Source of the DNA: Actinomycetota bacterium
GTDB lineage: Bacteria > Actinomycetota > Thermoleophilia > Gaiellales > Gaiellaceae
Length of the DNA stretch: 64,000 nucleotides
Reading direction: 5' to 3'
Assembly (NCBI GenBank): GCA_005883355.1
Contig: VAXG01000036.1
Coordinates: forward strand, 1 to 64,000
The notes below the pieces were generated by a model. That model made no database searches. It had not been told where the DNA came from and saw only the letters and a list, made by a program, of their open reading frames with translations. Positions 16,056 to 25,002 of this stretch are shown one piece after another (within the stretch, counting starts at the first letter, position 1; each line of letters begins with the position of its first letter). The translations under genes were made by a program, and so were the position numbers.

Positions 16056-16751
16056 TCACGTCGTTTCGTAATGATCCGCAGCCCAGCCGTCGCGTGTGAT
16101 GCGGCGCAGATGCCTGAAGCCGGGAAGCGGCGCGTTGTCGGTCGGAAGGTATCCCGACGTGACGAGCGTCCGGGAACGCAGACGAGGGGCGAGCGTCTCC
16201 ACGGACGCGCGCGTGATGTTCGCGAGCGCCACCTCTGCGGCGGGAGCCTCTTCGTCGAGTACGTTCGACCGACGCGCATCGACCTCGACGCCGTTTGCCG
16301 CGGCATTGGCGATCGTTGCCGCCACCGCGTTCTCGTCGGCATCGAGGGCGATCACCGGCGCAAAGCCGAGCTTCGCTGCGACGATCGACAAGACGCCGGA
16401 TCCGCAGCCGAAGTCGACGACGCTCGCGGGCTCGAGCTCGAGCATCAACTCGACGCACAGCTGCGTCGTCGGATGGGCGCCGGTGCCGAACGCACGGCCC
16501 GGGTCGATCACGACCGCGGTCGCGTCTGCCGGCCTGTCGGCCCAGGGCGGCCCGATCCAGAGCGGCCCGACACGGACGGCCTGGTGAAACGCCTTCCAAC
16601 GATCGCGCCAGTCGGCGGCGACGTCCTGCCCTCGTACGCCTCCGAAGACGTGCCAGAGCCGCTCCTCGCCGCTCGCATCCGTGTAAGCGACGAGCTCGAT
16701 TCCGTCGGAGCTCTCGACCTCTTCGAAGCCCTGTGGGAAGAGCTCGAGCAT
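16056..16751 (-). CDS. prmA: ribosomal protein L11 methyltransferase
   Basis: SAM-dependent methylation of ribosomal protein L11. Motifs are RAFGTGAHPTT, the SAM-binding DFGCGSGVLSI, ALDADENAV and LANITR, all typical of PrmA. From ATG 16751 it has 231 residues, but PrmA-like sequence (RRVSVAVPAERAEEARAQ) continues in frame up to the dnaJ stop. A CTG at 16817 that overlaps that stop (CTGA) could be the true start and would give about 253 residues. It follows dnaJ directly and is probably in the same transcript. Confidence 0.9.
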   Translation of the reverse strand: MLELFPQGFEEVESSDGIELVAYTDASGEERLWHVFGGVRGQDVAADWRDRWKAFHQAVRVGPLWIGPPWADRPADATAVVIDPGRAFGTGAHPTTQLCVELMLELEPASVVDFGCGSGVLSIVAAKLGFAPVIALDADENAVAATIANAAANGVEVDARRSNVLDEEAPAAEVALANITRASVETLAPRLRSRTLVTSGYLPTDNAPLPGFRHLRRITRDGWAADHYETT

Positions 16752-16813
16752 CTGCGCGCGCGCTTCCTCTGCGCGCTCGGCGGGGACGGCAACCGAAACC
16801 CGCCGGATCGCGT

Positions 16814-17935
16814 TCAGCGGAATGCGCTCTTCAGCCTGTCGAAGAACCCCTCGCCGCCCTCGTAGGTCGCATCGGTCGACAATCCGTCGAACTCCTCCAG
16901 CAGCCGGCGCTGTTCCTCCGTCAGCTGCCGGGGCACGGCGACCCGAACGAGCACGCGCTGATTGCCGCGCCCGAAACCCTGCAGAACCGGCAGCCCCCGG
17001 CCCCGCAGGACACGCACCTCCCCGGGCTGAGTCCCGGGCTCGAACGTCAGCTCGGCATCGCCTGCCAGTGTCGGAACCGGAACCGTGGCGCCGAGCGCCG
17101 CCTGCGTGAAGGTCAGGTCGACCGTGGAGTAGATGTCGTTGCCTTCGCGAACGAAACGGTCGTCGTGACGCACGTGCACCTCGACATAGGCGTCGCCCGC
17201 GCGGCCCCCGGGCGTTCCCGAATGTCCTTCGCCGCTCAACCTGATTCGCTGCCCGTCATGGATCCCCGGTGGTATCTCGACCTCGAGAGTGCGCTCTTCG
17301 ATCACACGGCCCGCACCTTGGCACTGCTCACACGGGTGGTCGACGAGTTGCCCCGAGCCGGTGCAGGTGGGACATGTCCCGGCACGCACGAACTCCCCGA
17401 ACACGCTGCGCGAAACCTGGCGCACGCGGCCGCTGCCGCCGCAGGTCGGGCAAGGACGGATGTCGGTGTCCGGCTCGGCGCCGTTCCCGCCGCAACGCTT
17501 GCACGGAACCGCGACGCCGAAAGGCACCTCGCGCTTCGTCCCGGATGCCACCTCGGCGAGATCGATCTCGACCCGCGCGGCAATGTCGGCCCCCCGGGCT
17601 CGACCCCCGCCTCGGCCTCCCCCGCCGAACAGGTCGTCGCCGAAGAACGCCGAGAAGAGATCTGAAAGGCTGCCGAGATCGAACGCAGTCGGCCTGAAGC
17701 CGCCGCTGCGTAGGCCCGCGTGGCCGAAGCGGTCGTAGAGCTCGCGCCGCTCCGAGTTGGAAAGGACCTCGTAGGCCTCGACGACTTCGCGGAACCGGTG
17801 ATCGGCATCCGGTTCCTTGGACACGTCGGGATGCAGCTCACGGGCGAGGCCCCGGAACGCCCGCTTGATCTCCTCCGGGTTCGCCGTTCGCGACACGCCG
17901 AGAAGCTCGTAGTAGTCGCGCTCAGTCGTGGCCAT
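16814..17935 (-). CDS. dnaJ: chaperone protein DnaJ
   Basis: DnaK co-chaperone of 373 residues. The J domain (residues 8-70) has the HPD motif. A short Gly/Phe-rich linker (GGGGRGGGRARG) follows. The zinc-finger region has four CxxCxGxG-type repeats (CKRCGGNG, CPTCGGSG, CPTCTGSG, CEQCQGAG). The C-terminal domains hold IPPGIHDGQRIRLSGEG. It lies downstream of hrcA, as in the classical hrcA-dnaJ-prmA order; dnaK and grpE are not nearby. Confidence 0.95.
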   Translation of the reverse strand: MATTERDYYELLGVSRTANPEEIKRAFRGLARELHPDVSKEPDADHRFREVVEAYEVLSNSERRELYDRFGHAGLRSGGFRPTAFDLGSLSDLFSAFFGDDLFGGGGRGGGRARGADIAARVEIDLAEVASGTKREVPFGVAVPCKRCGGNGAEPDTDIRPCPTCGGSGRVRQVSRSVFGEFVRAGTCPTCTGSGQLVDHPCEQCQGAGRVIEERTLEVEIPPGIHDGQRIRLSGEGHSGTPGGRAGDAYVEVHVRHDDRFVREGNDIYSTVDLTFTQAALGATVPVPTLAGDAELTFEPGTQPGEVRVLRGRGLPVLQGFGRGNQRVLVRVAVPRQLTEEQRRLLEEFDGLSTDATYEGGEGFFDRLKSAFR

Positions 17936-17961
17936 CGGCTACGAGAAGCGTAGCGGCGGCC

Positions 17962-18034
17962 TCAGTTGTCTTCGTAGACCTCCTCGACGAAGCGCGACAG
18001 CTCCTGGGCGGCCGCCCGAACCGAGCGGATCGCT
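17962..18034. repeat. 73-bp direct repeat, copy 1 (detached copy of the hrcA 3' end)
   Basis: An exact copy of the last 73 bp of hrcA (18119-18191), lying in the gap between hrcA and dnaJ. It would encode the last residues of HrcA but has no start of its own. The two copies are separated by an 84-bp hairpin-rich spacer. Confidence 0.95.
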
Positions 18035-18064
18035 CAACGGCACCGCTTGCGGTGCCGTCTTCCA

Positions 18065-18091
18065 GGACACACGGGCTCTGCCCGTGTGTCC
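18065..18091. repeat. 27-nt hairpin with TCT loop
   Basis: Perfect 12-bp arms GGACACACGGGC and GCCCGTGTGTCC around TCT. A diverged copy of the same hairpin occurs at 54376-54402. A second small hairpin (CGGCACCGC/GCGGTGCCG) lies just before it, around 18038-18057. There is no T-run, so this is not a standard intrinsic terminator. Confidence 0.75.
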
Positions 18092-18118
18092 GTCTAGCGA
18101 CGCACATGAAGAAGACCG

Positions 18119-18191
18119 TCAGTTGTCTTCGTAGACCTCCTCGACGAAGCGCGACAGCTCCTGGGCGGCCGCCCGAACCGAGCGGATCGCT
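18119..18191. repeat. 73-bp direct repeat, copy 2 (native hrcA 3' end)
   Basis: Identical to 17962-18034. This copy is in frame with the rest of hrcA and holds its stop codon. Confidence 0.95.
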
Positions 18192-19162
18192 TTCTCGTAG
18201 TCCATCCGCGCCGGTCCGAGCAGCCCGACGGCACCGAGCGCGCGGTTCGTGAGCCCGTACGTCGCCCCGACGAGCGCCGCGTCCTGGAACGCGGGGTGGT
18301 CGAGGTCGCCGCCCATCCTGACGAACGCGCGGCGCGGATCGAGCGCCTCGCCGAGGATCTCGAGCAGCGCGGCGCGGCGCTCGAGCGTCACGAGCACGTG
18401 CCTGTAGATGCCGAGATCGTCGTCGTTCGCCGAGTCGAGCAGCCCCGCCGCGCCGCCCACGTAGAGGCGCTGCTCGGCCTGCAGCAAGTCGGTGAACGCA
18501 GGCCGCAACGCAGCGAGGAAGACGCGTTCGGCTCCGGAGAGACTCGAGTCCTCGAGCTCACGGCGGAGCCGGCTCGTACCGAGCTGGAGCCCGGCCACCC
18601 GCTCGTTCAGGTACTCCCCCGCCCACTTGGCGAGCCCCGGATCGACGGTGTGGTCGAAGGTCACGACCCGTTTCGCGACGCCGCCGGTGGAAGTGATGAC
18701 GACCGCCATCACGGTGCGAGGGTTGAGGAGCAAGACTTCGACGTGCCGTACCGTCGTCGTCTCGAGAGGCGGCGCCGACACCAAGGCGAGCTGACTAGTT
18801 ACTCGCGAGAGCATCTCGGTCGTCGCCTCGAGAGCCGAATCGATCTCACGACGCAGCTCGGAGAGGTCGAGCGGGAAGGAGCCCGGGCGTGGATCCTGGC
18901 GCGCGAGTAACTCGTCCGCGTGGAGCCGGTAGCCCTCTTCGGTCGGAACCCGGCCGGCCGACGTGTGCGGATGCGTGAGCAGACCTCGCGTCTCCAGCTC
19001 GGAAAGCTCGTTGCGCACCGTCGACGGCGAGACCTTCAGCCCGCCGCGCTCGACGAGGTGCCTCGAACCTACGGGCTGTCCCGTGGCGACGTACTCCTCG
19101 ATCACGAGCGCCAGCAGCTCGCGCTGTCGCGCCGTCAAGGTTGCCGCTGGGTCAGAGGCCAT
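18119..19162 (-). CDS. hrcA: heat-inducible transcription repressor HrcA
   Basis: Repressor that normally binds CIRCE elements upstream of groE and dnaK operons. It has 347 residues. The N-terminal winged helix has SRHLVERGGLKVSPSTVRNELSE-type sequence, then the GAF-like dimerisation region, and the C-terminal signature around GPARMDYEKAI. The ATG at 19162 gives the family N-terminus (TARQRELLALVIEEYVATG). It has its own TAAAAT box inside the hemW end region. The last 73 bp are duplicated downstream. Confidence 0.94.
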   Translation of the reverse strand: MASDPAATLTARQRELLALVIEEYVATGQPVGSRHLVERGGLKVSPSTVRNELSELETRGLLTHPHTSAGRVPTEEGYRLHADELLARQDPRPGSFPLDLSELRREIDSALEATTEMLSRVTSQLALVSAPPLETTTVRHVEVLLLNPRTVMAVVITSTGGVAKRVVTFDHTVDPGLAKWAGEYLNERVAGLQLGTSRLRRELEDSSLSGAERVFLAALRPAFTDLLQAEQRLYVGGAAGLLDSANDDDLGIYRHVLVTLERRAALLEILGEALDPRRAFVRMGGDLDHPAFQDAALVGATYGLTNRALGAVGLLGPARMDYEKAIRSVRAAAQELSRFVEEVYEDN

Positions 19163-19170
19163 TTGCAGGA

Positions 19171-19176
19171 ATTTTA
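19171..19176 (-). promoter_or_regulatory. -10 box TAAAAT upstream of hrcA
   Basis: TAAAAT 8 nt before the hrcA ATG with no Shine-Dalgarno. It allows hrcA-dnaJ-prmA to be transcribed apart from hemW. No CIRCE inverted repeat is present here. Confidence 0.5.
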
Positions 19177-19184
19177 GCGCTGCC

Positions 19185-20294
19185 CTACGCGAGCAGGTCC
19201 GCGGTGACCCCACCGCCGAGGAATCGCCCGCGGGGAGTGAGCGCCAGCGTCTGCCGATCCGAATCGCTCCGCACGAGCCCGAGCAGCTCGAGACGGGACA
19301 CGGCACGCTCGTCGAGGACCGTGGCGAGCTCGCCCAGGACCAGAGGCTCGTCCAGCCGCAGCCCGAGCATCACGCGCTCACGCCGGCGCACGTCGTGTGA
19401 GAGCGGCTCGACCGCACGCTCTGGCGCCGTTTCACGCTCCAGTGCCTCCATGTATCCGGCCAGGCGAGGGGTATTCCGCCAGCGGCGTCCCGCAACCGTC
19501 GAAACCGCGCCCACGCCGAGCCCTAAGTAGTCGCGCCCCAGCCAGTAGGCGAGGTTGTGCCGAGAACGAAGATCGAGCTCGGAAGCGCGGCAGAAGTTGG
19601 CCGTCTCGTACCAGCGATACCCGGCGCCTCTCAACCGCTCGACCACGAGCTCGAAGTAGGACTCCATCGCGTCGGACTGGCGCTCGAGCTCGTCCCCGTG
19701 GGCGTGGGTGAAGCGTGTCCCCGGTTTCGCCTCGAGCTCGTAACACGAAAGGTGCTCGGGCCCCAGCTCGAGCGCGTCGGCGAGGTCGGCCTCCAGGGCG
19801 GCGACGGTCTGGCCCGGGATCCCATAGATGAGGTCGAAGGAGATGTTGTCGAATCCGGCATCACGAAGGTGGTAGAAGGAACGCCGGACGGTGTCGGGTT
19901 GGACAACACGTTCGAGAACGTCGAGCAGGTGAGGCCGGAAGCTCTGTACACCGAGGGAGACTCGAGTCACACCATGCGAGCGCAACATGCGTGCGAGCCC
20001 CTGCGTGACTGTCTCGGGATTCGCCTCGACCGTCACCTCGACCGCCGGCGGCAACGACTCCAGCAGGCGCTCGAGTGCAGCGGGCTCCGTGAACGTCGGC
20101 GTGCCCCCGCCGAGAAACACGGTCTCCAGCTCGGGAGCGAGCAGCCGGCGCTCCAGCTCGAGCTCGGAGAGCAGCGCATCGACGTAGCGTGAGTGCTGAG
20201 AGCGGCGTCCGACCGCCGTCACGAAGTCGCAGTACCCACAGCGATGGGCGCAGAACGGCAGGTGCACATAGAGATGGCGGGCCCCGGAGGTCAC
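19185..20294 (-). CDS. hemW: HemW-type radical SAM protein (heme chaperone)
   Basis: Radical-SAM protein formerly called HemN-like; members act as heme chaperones rather than coproporphyrinogen dehydrogenases. It has 369 residues. The cluster motif [14 protein letters not shown] lies near the N-terminus, followed by FLGGGTPT and VSLGVQSF. The HemW C-terminal domain contains [13 protein letters not shown] and [14 protein letters not shown]. The GTG start at 20294 overlaps the lepA stop (GTGA). The lepA-hemW-hrcA order is common in Gram-positive bacteria. Confidence 0.92.
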   Translation of the reverse strand: MTSGARHLYVHLPFCAHRCGYCDFVTAVGRRSQHSRYVDALLSELELERRLLAPELETVFLGGGTPTFTEPAALERLLESLPPAVEVTVEANPETVTQGLARMLRSHGVTRVSLGVQSFRPHLLDVLERVVQPDTVRRSFYHLRDAGFDNISFDLIYGIPGQTVAALEADLADALELGPEHLSCYELEAKPGTRFTHAHGDELERQSDAMESYFELVVERLRGAGYRWYETANFCRASELDLRSRHNLAYWLGRDYLGLGVGAVSTVAGRRWRNTPRLAGYMEALERETAPERAVEPLSHDVRRRERVMLGLRLDEPLVLGELATVLDERAVSRLELLGLVRSDSDRQTLALTPRGRFLGGGVTADLLA

Positions 20295-22081
20295 GATTTC
20301 TTCTGCGAGTCCAGATTCAGCACCGCGAGGAACGCCTCCTGCGGCACTTCGACCATTCCAACCTGCTTCATCCGCTTCTTCCCGGCCTTCTGCCGCTCGA
20401 GCAGCTTGCGCTTGCGCGTGATGTCCCCGCCGTAACACTTCGCGAGCACGTCCTTGCGTCTGGCCTTCACGGTCTCACGCGCGATCACGCGGGCGCCGAT
20501 CGCCGCCTGGATCGCGACGTCGAAGTGCTGGCGCGGGATCTCCTCGCGGAGCCGCTCCACGAGCGCACGCCCGCGGTCGTAGGCCGAGTCGCGATGGATG
20601 ATCAGCGAGAGGGCATCGACAGGCTCGCCGCCGACGAGGACGTCGACGCGGACGAGCTTCCCCGGCCGGAAACCGATGATGTCGTAGTCGAAGCTCGCGT
20701 AACCCTTGCTGCGCGACTTCAGCTGGTCGTAGTAGTCCAGCACGATCTCCGCCAGCGGCAGCTCGTAGGTGAGGTGCACACGCTGCTCGGAGAGGTACTC
20801 CATATGGTCGAAGCGGCCACGACGATCGTTGTTCAGCTCCATGACGGTGCCCACGTGCTCCTTCGGAACGATGATCGAGGCCTTGATGTACGGTTCTTCG
20901 ACTTCCTCGACCTCGTTCGGCATGTCGGAAGGTGAGTGCACCTCGATCCAATCGCCGTTCGGCGGCCTGACGCGATAGGCGACGTTCGGGGCCGTGACGA
21001 GCAGGTCGAGGTCGAACTCGCGCTCGAGGCGCTCGCGGACGATCTCCATGTGCAGCAGTCCGAGGAAGCCGCAGCGGAACCCGAAGCCGAGGGCCTGCGA
21101 TGTTTCGGGCTCGTAGAAGAGCGCCCCGTCGTTGAGCTTCAGCTTCTCCAGCGCGTCGCGCAGTTCCGGGTAGTCGTCCGAGTCTGTCGGGAAGAGCCCC
21201 GCGAACACCATCGGCTTGACGTCCTTGTATCCCGGCAGCGGGTCTGTCGCAGGTCGTCTCTCGGATGTGAGGGTGTCGCCTACGCGCAAGCGTGAGACGT
21301 CCTTGAGGCCTGTGATCACGTACCCGACCTCTCCCGCTTCGAGCACCCCCGACTCGCGACGGGTCGGTGCGAAGAAGCCGAGCTCCTCCGCCTCGAAACG
21401 GGTGCCGAGGGCCATCGCGCGCAAGGGCTCGCGCGTCGAGAAGCGACCGTCGACGACGCGCACGAACGCAACGACGCCGCGGTACTGGTCGTAGGACGAA
21501 TCGAAGATGAGTGCTCGTGCGGGCGCGTCGGGATCTCCGGAGGGTGCCGGCACGCGCTCGACGATCGCGTCCAGGACGTCCTCGACTCCCTCACCTGTCT
21601 TCGCCGAGATGCGCAGCACATGCGACGGGTCGTCGCCGATCAGGTCGGCGATTTCGGCGGCTGCAGCGTCGGGATCGGCCTGCGGCAGATCGATCTTGTT
21701 GACGACCGGGACAATCTCGAGGTTGTTCTCGATCGCGAGGTAGGCGTTCGCGAGAGTCTGCGCCTGCGTCCCCTGTGCCGCGTCGACCACGAGCAGCGCG
21801 CCTTCGCACGCCTGCAGTGAACGCGAGACCTCGTAGGTGAAGTCAACGTGGCCGGGCGTGTCGATGAGGTTGAGCTGATGACCCTTCCACTCGACGCGCA
21901 CCGCCTGGGCCTTGATCGTGATGCCACGCTCTCGCTCCAGATCCATCGAGTCGAGCACCTGCTCGCGCATGTCACGACTCGAGACGGCGTGCGTGAGCTC
22001 GAGGATGCGATCGGCCAGGGTCGATTTCCCATGGTCGATGTGGGCGATGATCGAGAAGTTGCGGATGCGATCTTGCGTCAT
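20291..22081 (-). CDS. lepA: elongation factor 4 (LepA)
   Basis: Ribosome back-translocating or assembly GTPase of 596 residues, the usual length. It has G1 AHIDHGKST, the switch-I RGITIK motif, [17 protein letters not shown] and the LepA-specific C-terminal domain ([17 protein letters not shown]). It overlaps murJ upstream and hemW downstream by 4 nt each. Confidence 0.97.
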   Translation of the reverse strand: MTQDRIRNFSIIAHIDHGKSTLADRILELTHAVSSRDMREQVLDSMDLERERGITIKAQAVRVEWKGHQLNLIDTPGHVDFTYEVSRSLQACEGALLVVDAAQGTQAQTLANAYLAIENNLEIVPVVNKIDLPQADPDAAAAEIADLIGDDPSHVLRISAKTGEGVEDVLDAIVERVPAPSGDPDAPARALIFDSSYDQYRGVVAFVRVVDGRFSTREPLRAMALGTRFEAEELGFFAPTRRESGVLEAGEVGYVITGLKDVSRLRVGDTLTSERRPATDPLPGYKDVKPMVFAGLFPTDSDDYPELRDALEKLKLNDGALFYEPETSQALGFGFRCGFLGLLHMEIVRERLEREFDLDLLVTAPNVAYRVRPPNGDWIEVHSPSDMPNEVEEVEEPYIKASIIVPKEHVGTVMELNNDRRGRFDHMEYLSEQRVHLTYELPLAEIVLDYYDQLKSRSKGYASFDYDIIGFRPGKLVRVDVLVGGEPVDALSLIIHRDSAYDRGRALVERLREEIPRQHFDVAIQAAIGARVIARETVKARRKDVLAKCYGGDITRKRKLLERQKAGKKRMKQVGMVEVPQEAFLAVLNLDSQKKS

Positions 22082-23655
22082 GACAGGCGAGCCCTGAAAC
22101 GGCTAAGCAAAGCTAGCAACGCCCCGAGCTCGCGAACCTTGAGCGCTCGGCACGCGAGCAGGTAGGCACCGGTGCCAACGCCGAGGGCGAGCGCGACAGA
22201 GCCGAGTTGACCGAGGAAGGAGCGCCCGAGCGCGTGATCGAGTCCGTACCATGTTCCGTAGGCGGCACCCGCCAGGACCGCAGAGGCGAGCACGATCCGC
22301 AGCACCGAGTCTGCGATCTCGCCGAAGTTCATGCGGCCGAGCCGGCGTCGCATCAACACGAGGAGGACACCGCTCCCCGCGAGGTTGACAAGAGACGTCG
22401 CGAGGGGGAGCCCCCACGTCCCGAAGCGATAGAAGGCGGCGTCGAGCGCCGCGTTGAGGCCGAGGTTCGCGAGCGCGATGCTCGTGGGCACCCAGTTCGA
22501 CTGCAGGCTGAAGAACCCGCGGTTCAGCAGCAGCATCATCCCGTTGAAGAAGAGACCCGCAGAGAACGCGGCGAGGGCTCCGGCGACCACGGGCGTCTGC
22601 GCCGGCTCGAAGGCACCGCGCTGGTAGACCAGCCGCGTGATCGGCTCCGCGAGCAGCGCGCTGACGACGCTCGCCGGGATCAGCAGGAACGCAATCTGTC
22701 GCAGCCCGAGCGCGAGGGTGTTGCGAAAACCCGGCTGGTCGCCGCGGGCCGCGAGCCGCGCGAGCGACGGGAAGAGCACCGTGGTGATCGCGACCGAGAA
22801 GATCCCCTGCGGGAGCATGTAGAGACGGAACGCCCTGTCGATCGCGGTCGGAGCGAGCTTCGGGTCGATGAGCCTCGACGCAAAGATCGAGTCGACGATC
22901 GCGTTGAAGTTGATCAGTCCGAGCCCGAGCGTTACCGGCACCATCAGTTTGAGCACGCGCGAGACCGCAGGATCGCGCCAGTCGATCAGCACTCGCAGCC
23001 GCCCGTCGAGACCGCGCAGCCACGGCATCGGCAGGAGCACCTGGATCACCGTCCCGATGACGATCGAAACCGCGTAGACGTAGAGCTTCGCGTCGACCGT
23101 GTGGGCGCGAGGCACGCCGATGACGAGCCCGACGATGATCGCAACGTTCCAGAACACCGGGCTGAGTGCGGGTACCGAGAACCGCTCGTAGCTATTGAGG
23201 ATTCCGACGACGATGCCGGAGACTCCGAGCAGCATCACGATCGGGAAGAGCACGCGCGAAAGGCCGATCGCGAGTTGCCTGTCCCCACCGGGATCGCCGA
23301 AGAGCCCGATGATCCACGGAGCAACGACGATGAAGAGCGCCGTCAGTGCGGAAAGGGCGAGCAGAACGAGCCAGAACAGGCTCGACGCAACCCGCCACGC
23401 GCGCCGTCTCTCCCCTTTCTCGAGCAGCTCCGTAAAGACGGGGACGAAGGCGGACTGGAGCGCAGCGTCGGCAACCAGGGCGCGGACGAGATTCGGCACC
23501 TGGAACGCGACCGTAAAAGCGTTGATCTTCCCGGCCGCGCCGAAGTAGTAGGACGCAACGACCTCCCGGACGAGCCCAAGAATCCGCGAGAGGCCGGTGG
23601 CGAGCGAGAAGATCGCCGTCGACCTTGCGAGCCGGCGGCCGGAATGCTCGTCCAC
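22078..23655 (-). CDS. murJ: lipid II flippase MurJ
   Basis: MVF-family membrane protein that flips lipid II to the outer face for peptidoglycan synthesis. It has 525 residues and about 14 hydrophobic segments. Typical sequence includes [20 protein letters not shown] at the N-terminus, [20 protein letters not shown], and [21 protein letters not shown] in the middle. The GTG at 23655 is chosen because TATACT lies exactly 6 nt upstream. It is the first gene of the murJ-lepA-hemW run. Confidence 0.93.
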   Translation of the reverse strand: MDEHSGRRLARSTAIFSLATGLSRILGLVREVVASYYFGAAGKINAFTVAFQVPNLVRALVADAALQSAFVPVFTELLEKGERRRAWRVASSLFWLVLLALSALTALFIVVAPWIIGLFGDPGGDRQLAIGLSRVLFPIVMLLGVSGIVVGILNSYERFSVPALSPVFWNVAIIVGLVIGVPRAHTVDAKLYVYAVSIVIGTVIQVLLPMPWLRGLDGRLRVLIDWRDPAVSRVLKLMVPVTLGLGLINFNAIVDSIFASRLIDPKLAPTAIDRAFRLYMLPQGIFSVAITTVLFPSLARLAARGDQPGFRNTLALGLRQIAFLLIPASVVSALLAEPITRLVYQRGAFEPAQTPVVAGALAAFSAGLFFNGMMLLLNRGFFSLQSNWVPTSIALANLGLNAALDAAFYRFGTWGLPLATSLVNLAGSGVLLVLMRRRLGRMNFGEIADSVLRIVLASAVLAGAAYGTWYGLDHALGRSFLGQLGSVALALGVGTGAYLLACRALKVRELGALLALLSRFRARLS

Positions 23656-23661
23656 GCGGCG

Positions 23662-23667
23662 AGTATA
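23662..23667 (-). promoter_or_regulatory. -10 box TATACT for leaderless murJ
   Basis: TATACT, 6 nt, then the murJ GTG; no Shine-Dalgarno is present. Confidence 0.6.
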
Positions 23668-23752
23668 GGGAGGGCGGTGAACGGCGCAGCCCGGCGCCGT
23701 GGAGGCCTTTGGTACCATCACCGCGCCCGCGGATTGCGGGCCTTTTCACGCC

Positions 23753-24019
23753 ATGCCGAACATCCAGCAACAGAAGAAGCGCGTTCGCACCGCCGCCAAG
23801 CAGCGGCTGGAGAACCTGCGCTACCAGTCGACCGCCAAGACGCTCGCGAAGAGGCTCGCGACGGCCGTGGAGGCCGGCGACAAGCAGCGGATCGAGACCG
23901 AGCACCGCGAGCTCGTGCGTTGGCTCGACCGCGCGGCGGCCCGGGGTGCGTTGCACCGCAACACGGCGGCCCGCCGCAAGGCGCAGGCCGCGCGCCTCGT
24001 GTCGTCCGGCTCCCGCTAG
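23753..24019 (+). CDS. rpsT: 30S ribosomal protein S20
   Basis: Binds 16S rRNA early in 30S assembly. It is an 88-residue, very basic helical protein starting MPNIQQQKKRVRTAAKQR and ending in an RRKAQAARL stretch. It is divergent from murJ and overlaps the convergent holA stop by 2-3 nt. The leader contains a short hairpin (CCCGC/GCGGG, around 23727-23741) followed by CCTTTTC. That could be an attenuation or autoregulation site, but it is weak. Confidence 0.95.
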   Translation: MPNIQQQKKRVRTAAKQRLENLRYQSTAKTLAKRLATAVEAGDKQRIETEHRELVRWLDRAAARGALHRNTAARRKAQAARLVSSGSR

Positions 24020-25002
24020 CCCGAGGCGGCGAAGGCCTCGCGCGGCCGCGTGATGTCGACCAGCGCGCGCTCGAGCTCCAGATCGACCGCAAGACGCGAT
24101 CCGCCCTTGACGGCGTGGTCGAGCACGGCCAGGCGGACGACCGCTTCGCGAAGCTCGTCCGGCCCGTAGTTCCGTGCCTGCGCATAGAGCTTCTCGACGT
24201 AGAACGGATGCCGCTTCAGCCGGGCGGCCGCTTCTCGCGAGCTCAAGCCTTCGTCTGCGAGCAGCTGGCAGTCCCGAACCCGGCCGACGTGCGCGACGAG
24301 TAGGCCGATCAACGACGGCACGGTGCGCGACACCGGGTCGCCGGAGCGCTCGAGCAACGTCTGACACGCCGTCAGCGCTCCGGCGAGGTCACGCCGTCCC
24401 CACGCGTCCGTGAGGTCGTAGCCCGGCACCTCTGCACAACCGGCGGCGAGCTCCTGAACCTCCCGAACACCGACGGCGTCACCGCCGGACCAGGTTGCGA
24501 GCTTGTCCACCTCGGATGCGAGCTCCTCCGGATCCTCGCCCACGATCTCGACGAGCAGGCGGACCGCTTCGGCGTCGACGGGCACGCTGCGTTCCGCGAA
24601 CTGCTTCTTCACCCACTCGGGCACACGGCGCTTCGGAACGTCGTAGACGAGCACGTCCCCGGCCTTCCCGCATGCCTTCCCAAGCGGCGAGTCCTTCTTG
24701 AGCTCGCCGGCAACGAGCGCGAGCACGGTGTCGGGAGCCGGGCTCGACAGGTATGTGGAGACCGCCTTCACGTCCGCTGCTTTCCAGCGCTCGACGTCCT
24801 CGACGACCACGAGGCGCCGGCCGCCGCCGAGGAGTCCCATCGAGTTGCAGGCGGCGACTGCATCCTCACCACCGGATTCGTCCGCGGACAGGAGCTCGAC
24901 GCCCTCCTCGCCGATGCGGTCGCGAAGCCGTCGAAGCGCGCGCTGAATCTTCGGGCGGTCACCGCCGGTGATCAGGTACACGGGCTTCAGCTCTGCTGCC
25001 AT
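24016..25002 (-). CDS. holA: DNA polymerase III delta subunit
   Basis: Clamp-loader subunit that opens the beta sliding clamp. It has 328 residues: an N-terminal AAA+-like fold (VYLITGGDRPKIQRALRRL) without a working Walker A, a middle DLTDAWGRRDLAGAL segment and a C-terminal collar domain. The HolA-rpsT neighbourhood is widely conserved. It overlaps the end of comEC by 16 nt. Confidence 0.9.
   Translation of the reverse strand: MAAELKPVYLITGGDRPKIQRALRRLRDRIGEEGVELLSADESGGEDAVAACNSMGLLGGGRRLVVVEDVERWKAADVKAVSTYLSSPAPDTVLALVAGELKKDSPLGKACGKAGDVLVYDVPKRRVPEWVKKQFAERSVPVDAEAVRLLVEIVGEDPEELASEVDKLATWSGGDAVGVREVQELAAGCAEVPGYDLTDAWGRRDLAGALTACQTLLERSGDPVSRTVPSLIGLLVAHVGRVRDCQLLADEGLSSREAAARLKRHPFYVEKLYAQARNYGPDELREAVVRLAVLDHAVKGGSRLAVDLELERALVDITRPREAFAASG

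Noticed and set aside
17962-18034. Second partial hrcA gene
   Set aside because: Only the last 73 bp are present, with no start or upstream coding sequence. It is a repeat, not a gene.
19163-19184. CIRCE operator for HrcA upstream of hrcA
   Set aside because: No TTAGCACTC-N9-GAGTGCTAA-like inverted repeat is present.
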